This document shows, one piece after another, positions 45,477 to 57,479 of a stretch of 64,000 nt of DNA; positions within the stretch are counted from its first letter, which is position 1, and every line of letters begins with the position of its first letter. The stretch covers positions 1,550,001 through 1,614,000 of the forward strand of contig CP103034.1 in the NCBI GenBank assembly GCA_024752435.1, read 5' to 3'. Made by a program: the position numbers and the translations under genes. The notes beneath the pieces were generated by a model. That model did no database searches. It saw nothing but the letters and a program-made list of their open reading frames with translations, and had not been told where the DNA came from. The DNA is from Allantophomopsis cytisporea (taxonomy: Eukaryota; Ascomycota; Leotiomycetes; Phacidiales; Phacidiaceae).

Positions 45477-48400
45477 TCCCGGTGTATATAATGATGATTC
45501 CTATGACTGGCTTGGGTAGATTGGGTTGGGTAAATGATTTATATTTTAAGCAGTATTCAGACTCTTAATCAATAAATTCTATGTAAACATTTTGATTTGA
45601 GTTTGCAAGGCCCTCCGTTCATTGAAGCTCACTTCTCGCCTTTCTTTCGTTCATTTTGTCGAGTTTTTTCGAACAAATCCAAATTCGTCCTGTCTTATCT
45701 AAATGCAGTCACGACTACACAACTCCCTACCAACACATATCCGTCAACACGACTGATGCACGTATCAGTTGCAGTGGGACACGGATGTGAAATGGTTGGG
45801 GAGAGGAAGCAGGATCTACTCTGCAGCTGCTTAGATACATGAAAAGTGAACTGTGGTCGAGCCTACTGGCTATTTAGGAAGTCCCCGATGTGAGAGACTT
45901 GAGAGTGTGTCGGCCATGTCTTATAACTTGATAATATGCGATGCAGTATCGATTTAGGCGGTTGCATGAGCTTCTAATCTTAACATTAGATAAGTATTAT
46001 GGAATGTACAACAACATTCAATCATTACATTGGAGCGCACAGTGAAATCATAAGTTACAAATGGAGAGAAGATGGAAGTAGTACGTACCAGGTCAGGGAT
46101 CCGATGTTTAGAAGCGCAGTAATAGGATTGCATGGCGCCAATACATGGTACTAACGCTATACGCGTCTAAAGTGCGATCAACATCATAGGGTTCCCAACA
46201 AGGACCATGAATCTCACAGATCAAGCTGTGTTAAGGGCCTTCTCAAAATCAAAGCAAAAAGACCTCGGTCTAGTATCTCTTCTAAGTAGCTTTCAACAAA
46301 GGTCGAGATTGATTCTCTGCTCGTGCCTATTATTTTTATGGCCTTTTGCTCCTCTTTTCAATGTTTGTTGAAGTATCTAATAAAGCTTTGCATTCGAGAC
46401 ATCTTCAGATAAAGATCGAGTAGTTCAGTGAAGATAAAACAGGTAGTCGCGGCAATTGAACCCTTGTGATAACAATGATAAAGACAGCATGAGTGGAAAT
46501 GAATATCTGCAGTCATCGGATCGTTGGTTAATTATGATTATAATTCTGTTCTAAGGTAGCAAAACTTCAGATTCAAGATGCCTCTGTTGATAAAAAGAAT
46601 CATTTTCTATTAGGCCATGTGGTCCACGTGTTATGGATGTCTTTGTAGGGTGTAGCCTCAAGAATTGTCTTACCATATCTAGGTTGCTTTTGATATGCAG
46701 AATGTGGCTGTTTCAATGACTGTTCAGAATTTGTAGAACTGAGTGGTCTTCGACTTATGAAGTATTCCTTCCCATATAATAATTAAGTAACAAACATCAA
46801 TTCGGTAGTCCACTTGTGTACACTATACAAAGTTCTCGAGTAAACCCCTAAAATACTGGTGTCCCAGTCAAGTATAGTATCAACCAACTCATAACCGTTT
46901 CTCAGCATCATCTGACGTGTATTGTTTACCAGAGAAGTATACCTTTGGTTATCAGTCCACCAACGTAATACTTATAACAAAGGTAGCTGTGATTATCAAT
47001 CTTGCATCAGATTTTAGTCTCAAAATGACTGCTAGGAAGACTCGCATTGTCTCTCGAAATCTACAAATATTTATATCATACTTCTTTGCTAAGTTATCTA
47101 TAGTGACTTCAACAGGCTCAACCCGCATTTTGGGGGTATAATAGCCCTAAATCATCACTTGACTACCTAAATGTAATCATTAGTAAAGAGTCTTATTTTT
47201 ATAAGCCATAAATAACATACACTCCCATTGAGGCCATGAAGAAGCACACATATATAAGTATCAGCAGTTTCCGTTTGACATATGATGGTAAAATAGCAAC
47301 TCAAGAATCGAATCAAAAGCGTAATCGGTTGCACTCATCTAATTGTATATCATTAAAGATGGTAATCCTCTCATTCATTGCGCTTTAAACTTTCGCATAT
47401 GTGACTTCTTTACTTTGACCTGTGATTCCACTAGACTCGATGTGGTAATACAGTCATTGCCGTTCTTCTACGAGATCTTGAAGATAAGCTTAAATGTGCT
47501 TTGATGCAAGTTGTTTGATCGATATACGTAGACTTGTGCTTTCTGCCTAGGCTGACCAGATTATCAGATTCTGTTTCATCTATAGAACAAACTTGGTTAT
47601 CAATGAGACTATAAGTTTCTCTTAATACATGCGCCTATACAATCAAGTATCATCTATTCGGCTTCTTCTGTAAGGAATATGCTGTATGCACATCACACTA
47701 TTATACGAAGCTCCATTGATGAACTCAATAAACCAATGTAGGTATGCTTACATTGATTGTGAATAGCTTCAACGAGTTATGCAGCCTGATTGCTTAGAAT
47801 TACTCACAGGAGTATGTAAAAACCGAGAAGATCCTCGGTAACTTCAATTACGCTCTCAAATGCACAATCAACGAGATGAGATAAATCAAAATGATAGAGG
47901 GATAAGATCAATTTGAAGGATAAGACTAATTGTGGATTCATATCCAAATAAATAAGACCAACATTTGATCTAGCATCTTTAGTACAACAGAACATAGCAT
48001 ATCATAAAAGCCCTCCATCACACTCAACAATTCTCATCCTTGTAGATCTCACCACCATCAAAGATACCGACTTTTGGTCATACATACCAACTACTCGCTG
48101 CTAGGATTATATTAAATAGAAAAAGAAATGCGCAGCTATACAATACAATTCCCAAATCTCATCGTACATCGACACGCTCTTCCCATCCTCCTATCTAATC
48201 AATTCCCGCCACCACAATCTTCCAACACAAAGCGCCGCACCATTATCCACATCACAAAACCCCACCGATATAACTCCCAATAACAAATCCAGTCCCTACG
48301 CAGCTTCATCCAGATCTATAGATCTATAGCGTCAAAAAGCGACAGGAAGTCTAGCAGTATGGATGGTATATCTACCAGGTAGTATACCTACAAGACTGAA

Positions 48401-48600
48401 TCATACCTCATTCCATCTAACACCGATCCAACTCAACTTGCACTCAATTCCAATTCGACTAGACTTCAGTCAACTGAACCCAACAATACAACTATGATTA
48501 CGTCAATCATCTCCTATAAATTCATACCATTCTTGCTACCGATGGTATCAAGTATCTAATACCGTATACGAAAACCATCAAAGGCTATATATAATTAACT
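45477..48600. other. gene-free interval downstream of GH3
   Basis: About 3.1 kb of moderately AT-rich sequence with only short, motif-less frames on both strands. No exon, tRNA or transposon end is recognised. The composition turns C-rich on the plus strand from about 48,150. Confidence 0.45.
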
Positions 48601-49415
48601 TCGCCGCTTACATACTCCCGGCACTCACTTATCGTGTATTATACTGTGTACTACATAGTATGTACAACCCTTCCTCCCATATCAGCCAAGCCAAGCCAGG
48701 CCAAGCCAAGCCACACCCATCCACACGCAAACCTACTGTGTACACGGTACATTCCACATTCCACACTGCATATTCACACTCCACACTCCAAAGCCGCAAT
48801 CACGGGTGCCAAGAAAACTAGTGATTCCCTCCAACGACATCCATTCATTCATTCCTTTCTCCTCACTTCATCTACACTTTATTTTCACTTTATTTACCCT
48901 ACATCTACACTACATCTCTCTTCTTTTCCCTTCTCTTCTCTTCGATATCATCTCGATATTGTTTACATTACTTGACATGACCTTCACAGCATATCCCTTC
49001 ATATATCCCTTCAAAACCACGTCACAATCACAATCAAGTCAGATCAAATCAAATCAAATCATAAACACAAAAATAAGATCTAGACTTTACTTTATCTATT
49101 CCATTGATTTTATCTCCCTCACTCTCTCCTCTCCTCTCCTCTCCGTCCCCTCTCACCCACCACCTACCCAACATACCCAGCATGTCTCACCATCACCATC
49201 ACCATCACACCAAGGCAAAAGCCAAACACCAAAGCAACAAAATAAAAATAAAAAAAGGTATCAAGAACAAACGCAAACTATATACAAAAGAAGCGAACCC
49301 ATTTTTCCACACCCACACCGCACCATGCAAATCGGCACCCAACTCAATTCAATACAAAAGAAATCCCAGCACGAAGTCAAGTCCAATAGATATCACGTTT
49401 GAATAAAGCACAGCT
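48601..49415. repeat. C/A/T-rich low-complexity tract 3' of GH128 gene
   Basis: Over 800 bases with very few G on the plus strand. It is built of simple motifs: CCAAGCC runs near 48690, CACACTCC near 48770, ATCAAATCAAATC near 49045, TCTCCTCTCC near 49125, and CATCACCATCACCATCAC near 49190. Long frames here are artefacts of the bias. Confidence 0.7.
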
Positions 49416-50804
49416 CTAAACAGCCGAGATGAGAGTGGAGATGAGATCGGTGGTATAATCAGCATAGGTGGAGCCGAGAGATGTGAGGGCATCACCGGAG
49501 ACAAGGGTACCGTCCTCGACCATGAAGTAGGCATAACGCTCGACGTAATCGAGGGAGTCCAACCATGGCATGACGACCTCCAAGAAGGTGTTCTGCTCGT
49601 CGTCGGTGCCGGTAGCGCCGAACTCGGTGATCCAGAGAGTGCGGTTTCCGCCAGCGACGTAGGCCTCCTCTACGTATTCCTTGAAGTAGACGTAGTTGGT
49701 GGCGGTATCGTACCAGTGGATGGGCACGAAGTCGATGTTGCACTCGCCGTTGCAGTCATTGAGGAAGTCCTTGAGCCAGTTGAGACCACCTGGGTAGCCA
49801 CCGTTGGTGACGGCTGGGGCACCGAGCTTGGCGGAGCCGGAGTAGGGGTTCATGTAGGTCTTGTAGCCGGCGGCGGCGTCGGCGGCCGTGATGTCGGATT
49901 CGGCGGCGAGATCGGGCTCGTTGAAGGAGAGGAGGTGGGTGGTGCCTGCTGCGAGGGCGGTCGACACGGCGCTGTCCCAGGAGTCGGTGGCGGAGGAGTC
50001 TAGACCCCAGAGCATGGGTACGAATTCAATGCCGGATGGGATGGAGTCGGTTGTGGAGCCCCAGTTGTAGGCCCAGGAGATCTCGGATGAGCCCTCGAAG
50101 GCGCTGAGGAGAGAGGCGTCGTTGTAGGAGAGACCGCGGGGTCCGGAGGAGCTGGAGCTTGAAGCGGTGGTGGATGCGGCTGCGCTGGAGGAGTAGGTGG
50201 AGGATGAAGCCACATAGCTGGAGGAGGAGGAAGCAGCGTAGCTGGTTGCGAAGGTGGTTGCAGCGGCCGAGGAGGATGGAGCCACGTAGGTGGATGATGG
50301 AGCTACGTAGGACGAGGATGGAGCGACATAAGACGAAGAAGCCTCGGAGGTGGCGGCAACAGCGGCAGCAGCTACGTTACCCGCAGCAGAAGTGGCAGCG
50401 GCACCGTAGGTGGTAGTCCAGGAGAAAGTCTCGCCATTGTAAGTTGCGACAATGACAGTACCAGCATCAGCGACGTTGTCAACAACGGCAGCAGCAGAGG
50501 TCACAGCAGCCTCGGTGGTAGCGGCAATGGCAGTGGAGGTGGCCTCAGTGGTGGTGGCAGCAGCTGGGGCGCTGGTGGAAGCAACTCCGAGGTCCTCGGT
50601 GGTGTAGACGATGTTCTCGACGGTCGAGTACACGTTTCCTTCGGCGTCTTCGAGGAGGGTGTCGGAGACTGTCTCGTAGACACTCTCGTTGTCGGTGACG
50701 ACGACCAGAGCGCGTTCATGGAGGTGTCTGTGGTTTGCGTGGACTGCTACGGCGTTGCTGACGAGCATGGATGCCGCCAGGGCGTATGGGGTTGAGAAAC
50801 GCAT
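49416..50804 (-). CDS. secreted GH128-type glycosyl hydrolase with Ser/Ala/Thr-rich stalk
   Basis: Single-exon gene for 462 residues, acting in or at the cell wall. The start at 50804 gives signal peptide MRFSTPYALAASMLVSNAVA. A long linker (about 70-215) is rich in Ala, Ser and Thr with repeated SSSYVAPSS units, probably O-glycosylated. The catalytic core follows: GLSYNDASLLSAF, EISWAYNWGS, FVPMLWG, LLSFNEPDL (acid/base Glu), VPIHWYD and TLWITEFGATG (nucleophile Glu), as in the glycosyl hydrolase catalytic core family that includes fission yeast Asl1 and GH128 beta-1,3-glucanases. No GPI signal is obvious at the C-terminus. Upstream ATGs at about 50993 lack signal character. GC content and codon use are visibly higher than in the flanking DNA. 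Confidence 0.9.
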   Translation of the reverse strand: MRFSTPYALAASMLVSNAVAVHANHRHLHERALVVVTDNESVYETVSDTLLEDAEGNVYSTVENIVYTTEDLGVASTSAPAAATTTEATSTAIAATTEAAVTSAAAVVDNVADAGTVIVATYNGETFSWTTTYGAAATSAAGNVAAAAVAATSEASSSYVAPSSSYVAPSSTYVAPSSSAAATTFATSYAASSSSSYVASSSTYSSSAAASTTASSSSSSGPRGLSYNDASLLSAFEGSSEISWAYNWGSTTDSIPSGIEFVPMLWGLDSSATDSWDSAVSTALAAGTTHLLSFNEPDLAAESDITAADAAAGYKTYMNPYSGSAKLGAPAVTNGGYPGGLNWLKDFLNDCNGECNIDFVPIHWYDTATNYVYFKEYVEEAYVAGGNRTLWITEFGATGTDDEQNTFLEVVMPWLDSLDYVERYAYFMVEDGTLVSGDALTSLGSTYADYTTDLISTLISAV

Positions 50805-52314
50805 AGCGTGAGAGGAGAGGATGTTTTGTTTCGATTGATAGATGAAGGATTGTTTCTGGTTGAATGGTTGCTTGAACGGGTATTCGCGAGATTGTTTTAT
50901 ATGTACGGGACTCTTTGACGAAAATGAATGGAATGAACAACGATGAAGGGAGGTTTTGTTGGTGGTGGTGTTGTTGTTCGACTCAAAGATCACAGATCTT
51001 TTGAGGGTTTAATGAGAGTGAATGTACAGGAAAAGTACGTGTGGGGTGAGTATGAAAGGATGACTGGAAAAACGAGAGAAGGTAGACGTGGGGGGAGGAT
51101 CGAGAAGTATTTAAAGAGATGGAAGAGCAGAGATGCAAGATGAGATGTGAAGAAGAAGGAGGGTGTGGAAGTGCGTGAGGGAGTAAGGTAGTAAATTGGA
51201 GAGTGAGTGAATGAATGTATGAATGTCTAGGGTTGAAGGATCGGATGAGAGAGAAAGTGGATGAGTGGATGAGTGGGTGAGTGGGTGGGTGGAGTGGATA
51301 GAGTACGGATGGAGAGTCAGTGTGGTGGTGGTGGGTGGTCTGTGTTGATTGACATGGGAGAGAGAAGTGGCTGTTTGTATGCGCGTCTGTATGTGGCCGA
51401 GCAGAACCACGTCGCCGTGATAATAGTAATGATGATGATGGTAATAAGAATAATAATGATAAGAAGAATAGAATAACAGTAATACCAATAAGAAGAATCA
51501 GAATAATAATCCGGACTATTAATCATCACTCCGTATTATGAGTGAGTGGGTGAGTGAGTGTTTATTCGTATTTATCAATCCGTATTAAACACACATATAA
51601 TCATTCAATTCGTATTAAATCTCCGTACTCTACCATCACCAAAGTATCAACCCCAAGCAAAAAATAAAACAAAACTCACCGTTGATCATAAGAATTAGAA
51701 TTAACCCTCACACAAATAATCTATAATTGATGAAATCAACCACTCCAATCCCCTCATCCTCATCCTCATTCTCGTCCCTCACCATAACCCATAACCCTCT
51801 CCAGAGCCCCAGCAAAATCAATCCCCCAAATCTCATCTCATCTCATCTCCTCATCCGAATCGTTCATGCTCACCACCCCAAGCAAGCAAACAAAGTGGAT
51901 ATCTCAACCCAAGAACAAGGCTGTAAGGATCATCATCGGTTCACCTGCCAAGCTTTACATAGTGGCAGATGAGGGTGTATCGTAGTACACACAACCATTC
52001 ATCCCTCCAACCCTCCAACCATCTATCCATCAACAGGCTCTCAACAGGCATAACTCCCGAACACGGCCCTCCACAGACCTCAGACCAGGGGAATAGCATG
52101 GCATAGCACACACAGCAGAGCAGAGCATAGAGGAGAAGGGACGGAAGGCATCGACCCATCCAGAAGTAGGAATCTGTTGTGCGGGGTTGTTGATTGCCAC
52201 GGTGTACTACCACTATCGTTACTAGGTAAAGCCATCGATGGATGTGCCTTCATCAAAGACTTCATGCTTGCTCCGTCCGGACAGACCTCTGTTTGGGAAC
52301 GCTGACCTGACATG

Positions 52315-52335
52315 CCAGGCCAGGCCAGGCCAGGA
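52315..52335. repeat. (CCAGG)n microsatellite
   Basis: About four tandem CCAGG-type pentamers beside a GGGTGGGTGTGTGGG run. Confidence 0.8.
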
Positions 52336-52915
52336 CAGGGGGTGGGTGTGTGGGTTTTTTAGTCGACTTGGGTGTTGTGAGGCTTTCATTGGTTGATTGT
52401 GCGGACACTTGGCGCGAGTTGGAAGGAGGCGTTTATTGCGGCGGTATTTCTATCTTGTTCTTCTTCTGGGACTTGGGTGAGGAGGGTGAGGGTGGGGGTA
52501 TAGATAGCTGATTCGAGGCAGTTTGGAAAGCTTTGGTCATTTTTCTAGGGACTGGACTGGACTTTGCTGGACTGTGTGTATTAGGTGATTTGAATGGTGA
52601 GTGCTTTTGATCCTTCGGTCGTGTTTATTCATGTATATTGTATGTAGGGGAGTCCTTGATGGATGGGAGTGAGGTGAAGGTGAAGGTGAAGGTCAATGTC
52701 AAGGGAGATATTGTTTGCTGAAAAGGGGTTGAGAGGGAGAAGAGGAGAGCTGAGATGTGCATTTACGAGGTGAGAGTGAGAGGTGAGAGATGAGATGTGG
52801 TACAGTAGAAGATGTACCTCGGATGTAAGGTATGCATTGTAAGTGTGATGTGTTTGTGAATGTATGGACATAAACACTATGCATATGTAAAGTGATTGAG
52901 AGTGCATTGGATAGC

Positions 52916-52941
52916 TGAGTTGAGTTGAGTTGAGTTGAGTT
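52916..52941. repeat. (TGAGT)n microsatellite
   Basis: Five perfect TGAGT pentamers, followed by imperfect TGTAT-type repeats to about 53015. Confidence 0.85.
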
Positions 52942-54599
52942 GTATTGTGATGTGTTATGTTGTATTGTATTATCGTGATATTATTATGTGATGTTGTATT
53001 GTATTGTGCTGTCGTGTTTGTTCTTTGCTCATATAATGCTACTCTCACACCCGACACTGACACGACTTCTCGGCAACCCTTAATCATCTCCCCGACCACA
53101 GCATGCTCGCTCAACTTCACCTTGACCATCCATCACCAGTCATCAGTCTAACCCTCACAATTAACCCTGACTCCTCGTACCTGACGCTTTACCCCTTTTA
53201 TACAAGACGTAAGACATCCCTCCGTATACTAAGTCGTTTCACATAACGCCATCCCTTGGAAGTTGAAGTCCCTACACTCAATACTCCACTGCTGCAGTGG
53301 TCTCTCAACCACTACGACAATACCAACCAGTCACGCAACTCACTTGAAGCCAACGAAGATAATACGATAGTATGCCAGTAGAGTATACAAGAGTATACAT
53401 ATACAAATATACAATAAAATACATGTTTGACATTCAATCAACCTATCACCATCCATCATCAACCCAATAGACTAACCACAAACTAGCATACCAAACTTTT
53501 CACCCTCCATCTCAGATCACAAACATTCTCTCATGGTCGGCGGTTACTCGCGCAGACTGGCGTTGACTGGCGCTGACTATATCCCGCTGTGATCCGCCGA
53601 CCGGTACCAGACCTCTACACGGTACCTGATTACTACCCTACTACTGTGTACCACCCTATCATACTACCCTACTACCACCCTACACCAACACACCAACACA
53701 CCAACCAACCGATTGGACCATCTCAAATCCACAACTCAAACGAAAGACATTCTCTGACCCCCCCTGCTCCTGAATGTGTTCGTCTTAGTCGCCTCTTCCG
53801 GCGAATGGGTCTCTTTCGATCTTTTTGAAACAATGGTTGATGGGATGCCTTGACTTTGGGACAGGGGGGTCGAGTCGAGACTTGGTCTATGGGGATTGGG
53901 TGATTGGTGATGAGTTTGGGTGAAGAGATGGTTTTTATGCAGGTTTTGTACTGGGTTAGGTAGGTGGGCACGGTATTTGTGTGGTGAGTATGAATGCTGA
54001 GGTGCATCTCGGAGAGATGTGGATGTGATGTTGATGTGGAGATGGATATGAATTTGAATATGGATGGATATAGATGAGGTGGATTTGGATTTGGATGAAA
54101 TGGGACTTCTATCAGATGAAGATGGAAGTAATAGAGTCAGGTTTACGTGGAGAGGAAGCAGAGGAACTGAATCAGGATCAGAAACGAGAACGAGCAACGG
54201 AATAGGAATCAAAAATAGATTAAAATGGAACACCAAACCCCCAGATGACTTTGGTCTATTGATGTTCTATTCATCCTTCATCCCTTCTCTGCGACATCTA
54301 CTTGTACTCATCTCATCGTTGTCGTGTTTCTGATTCGTATTCATATGTGAATAGGCAGTCCAGTGACTTGTCCATCATCACGAACTACCTCACGAACTAT
54401 AAACTACGAACTACGATAATTTATGAACGCCATCTCATGAATCTGCATAAACACAATACTCAATCATACCCACTACACCTCAAAACACTCTACGTGATCA
54501 ATCATGCTACAGAATAAGCCGCATACAATCCAATTTCAATCCATTCTATTCTATTCCACCACCTCACCATCTCACTTCCCCAAACCCGAATCTCACTCA

Positions 54600-54650
54600 C
54601 CTCACTACCTCAATACCTCACTACCTCACTACCTCAGCTCAGCTCAGCTC
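54600..54650. repeat. compound (CTCACTAC)n/(CTCAG)n microsatellite
   Basis: Tandem CTCACTAC units give way to TCAGC units in a C-rich block. Confidence 0.8.
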
Positions 54651-55807
54651 TCCAAGTTCTTCAAGGCCCACAAATCCACGCACATCCACGATCATCCACT
54701 CATTGCCACGCACCACGCGCTTCCACCAACGGCAGTGACCGACGCGTCGATCCACAATCCTGGCTGAGGAGAGACAAGCTGCTTGCATTGGCATAGAGTT
54801 GAATTCGGGCAATGTTGAGTTGGGGGTATACTATGTGAGGAGGATGTAAGTAGGGTGTAAGTATAAATTGCGATGAGGAGATGGAAGACAGAGACTAGAG
54901 ACTAAGACGAAAGACCGGAGAGACTACCTTAGGTACCTAAGAAGAGGGAAACTAGAGACTACGACGAGAGACTGGACACTAAGACGAGAGAAACTAAAAA
55001 GACAATGCCTTTCTTCGATTGTGGCTGATCACAACGTCGTAAGCTGGATCATTGGCACGAATTGCTGTTATTCGCGAGTTTGACTTGTGATGGAGATGGA
55101 AGTGTGTTATTGTCATGATTGAGATTGCGCGTTCTGTACGCGTATATTACGATTGACAGCTGAGTACGTAGACAGGTAAGAACCTCGTCTATCGACTATT
55201 CTATCCATTCGCATATAATGCAATACACAGCACAGCACGGAACAAAAAAAGAGAAACAAATCCCCGACTTAACCGTGCGCTTTTCTCCAGCTCTAATATC
55301 TTACCTCATAATCTTTCATTCCCTTCTAGTCTACTGTGTACTTCATCGAATCGGCTTGTCGATGTATATGAGTGGAGTGTACCGGACTGGATTGGTATAT
55401 CAAAATTCTAGAACAAAACACGACACCGAGTCAGTCACCACGGTAAACCTTCCTCTCGCCTTATCCGCTCCACCCCACCTACAATGCATCCGACCATTCA
55501 ACAGCTTCATATCTAGCAAGACAAGACACCAAGCCAAGACCGAAAAATAGAGAAGAAAAGAGAAAGGAAAAGAGAGAAAAAAAGGGAAAATCAATGCATG
55601 AAATGACCACCAGAGATTTCTTGCATGAACACCGCTGATTATTACTGGTCATCGTCACTCAGAAGAATTTTCAAAGTGTTCCGGCGTACAATACAGTATA
55701 GACATGGTATCATACCAAGCTGAAGTATCCGTCGAGAGAATGAACATCAACATTCCATCTCGATCACAGACTCGAACTCGAACCCGACCCCGAATCTCGA
55801 CCGCAGC

Positions 55808-55831
55808 ATACACAGTACACAGTACACAGTA
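55808..55831. repeat. (ACACAGT)n tandem repeat
   Basis: Three tandem ACACAGT heptamers, the same half-site as in the palindrome at 41783. Confidence 0.8.
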
Positions 55832-56243
55832 GAATCCCACCCCGCCGTGGAAGGGCAGAAAAGCTTGTTTGGCAAGTTCAAGCGGACTTGAAACACCTCG
55901 GATGAATTCTGGTCAACTTAGGTTCTAGAATATCACCTCGTATTTTCAAGATCTGCGATGTGGTTACTCCATGATATGCAAAATACGCATCAGAGGGGCA
56001 ACGAGGATGACTGCGTAGGGATTCGCGGAGGATGCAGAGGATTGATTGATTGGCTGGATGATGGTATACATAGAAGGTGGAGGTGTTGTGATGGAGTGAT
56101 CATCGGAGACACGAAGGCTTAGCTGTGATCTGCGGTTTATCGATGTTGGAAGTATGTTAATTATGTAGAAGGGCAAAATACGATGTTTAGGTACTTGGTG
56201 CTTGCTTGGGTGCTGGATCCGTACCTTAGGTTCAGTGCATAAC

Positions 56244-56264
56244 TACACAGTACTGTACTGTGTA
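56244..56264. repeat. inverted repeat TACACAGTA - CTG - TACTGTGTA
   Basis: Two perfect 9-base arms with a 3-base spacer. It is the second dyad copy of the ACACAGTA half-site in the window. Confidence 0.65.
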
Positions 56265-57296
56265 CATAGGTGCACACGTTGATGCCTTGGTACCTGGCAC
56301 ATATAAGGCATGAATACAATTCCTAGACACCACCAGGCACGCACGGCACGCAAGGTAAGGTGAGCACGTGGTGGGCACTATCCCATCCCATCCCCTGGGC
56401 GTGCTTGTGCTTGCCTAAAGAAATTCAGTCCCATCCTCAGGCATGCACCCGCATAAACCTCATCTCCAACCCTTCACTTACGCCCCACCTCCACAGCAAC
56501 CCTCATCATCACTTCACCCCTTCATCCCCGTTGACTACGCAGCACCGAGTGAATTGCAACGAAAGTAACGTTGAGAAGTCGAATGCAATTTGTATTTAAT
56601 TTATTACTTGTGAGCTGTAAACTGTAAATTATTGCTGGAGTTTTCACGTGGTTGTGGATGTGGACGTGGCTATAGTCTTGGTCTTGGCCTGGTCTTGGTC
56701 TTGGTTCTGGGATGGCGTGGCCAAGAAGGGCTGTGGAGCAGAGAAGTGTTATTTATGTGAGACGAGCGGTGGGGATTGAAATCTTGGGATGGGTTTAAAT
56801 TGGTCTATGGTCGGATGAGTTATTGAGGGGTGATGGATGGATTGAGGGATAGTTTTTTGGTAGGCTGATGATGGGATTATATGGATAAGGGCTCGAGTTT
56901 GAGATTTGTGTAGTCTTATTTTGCTGTCTTTCTTCCTTCAGGGAAGTGTACTGTTCTCGCTGTGTTTTGGATATTTGAGTTGAGATGTTGTTTATCAAGG
57001 CTATCTTGACATTTATGTTCATCCACTATGGTATTCTCTCATCAAGCCCGCAGGTATTCTTTGAAACATAAAGACTCTTCATCAGCAGGACTTCCATATC
57101 CTGTAATTGTCCTGCTCTTCCTTCTACACCTCCTCTTGATACAAACATACCTACATTCATTAACTCAAAACATTACATTTCTTTCGGGTGTTCCAACCAC
57201 GAAAGCAAGTGTTCGCCAAGCATGCTCTCTTCATGTCCAACTTCCCCATTCATACCTCGTTTCCCACCACCAAAAAAATTCAAAACATCCAAAACG

Positions 57297-57300
57297 AAAA
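57297..57300 (-). terminator. RNA polymerase III terminator of 5S rRNA
   Basis: Four T on the minus strand immediately follow the 5S 3' end. Confidence 0.65.
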
Positions 57301-57419
57301 ACATACAACAGTAGGGATTCGCTGGTGGTCACCCACCCAACTACTAGTCTACCGATCTGAGGCTTATGTATGGCAGAGCGGACGGGATGCCCAGGTCTTC
57401 TCAGTCTGTGGTCGTATGT
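57301..57419 (-). rRNA. 5S ribosomal RNA
   Basis: The minus strand from 57419 reads ACATACGACC at the 5' end and TGTTGTATGT at the 3' end, which pair as helix I; total length is 119 nt. Between them are the conserved blocks GGGCATCCCGTCCGCTC (loop B/C region), AGTAGTTGGGTGGGTGACCA (internal promoter and loop E region) and CAGCGAATCCC. Dispersed single 5S genes are the rule in Pezizomycotina. No intron is present. It is transcribed by RNA polymerase III from its internal promoter. Minus-strand identity means that plus-strand frames covering it (for example 57188-57463) are not proteins. Confidence 0.95.
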
Positions 57420-57479
57420 ATAAGGAGATGTATCTTCAAGGTCTATATCCTGTTGAAATATAGGCCTAGTATGTAGCTT

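Larger units (their letters stand above)
50805..57296. other. 6.5-kb low-complexity region with alternating strand bias
   Basis: No supported protein gene. Blocks rich in G on the plus strand (about 50.8-51.5, 52.1-53.0, 53.8-54.2, 54.8-55.2, 56.0-56.3, 56.6-56.9 kb) alternate with C-rich blocks (about 51.6-52.1, 53.0-53.8, 54.2-54.8, 55.2-55.9, 56.3-56.6, 57.0-57.3 kb). Microsatellites are scattered through it. Long frames follow the bias and are not genes. Confidence 0.6.

Noticed and set aside
46545..46575. Similarity to the conserved LSU rRNA site TTCTAAGGTAGCAAA
   Set aside because: Only about 15 bases match; flanking sequence does not continue as rRNA, so neither an NUMT nor an rDNA fragment is supported.
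48634..49406. Overlapping plus-strand frames of 100-198 codons
   Set aside because: They consist of low-complexity Ser/His/Pro/Thr sequence produced by G-poor microsatellite DNA; no start context or domain.
49716..50416. Plus-strand Arg- and Gly-rich frames opposite the GH128 gene
   Set aside because: High-GC antisense shadows of the Ala/Ser/Thr-rich stalk.
57028..57463. Two plus-strand frames of 110 and 91 codons
   Set aside because: They run antisense across the 5S rRNA gene; the apparent protein motif is the complement of conserved 5S sequence.
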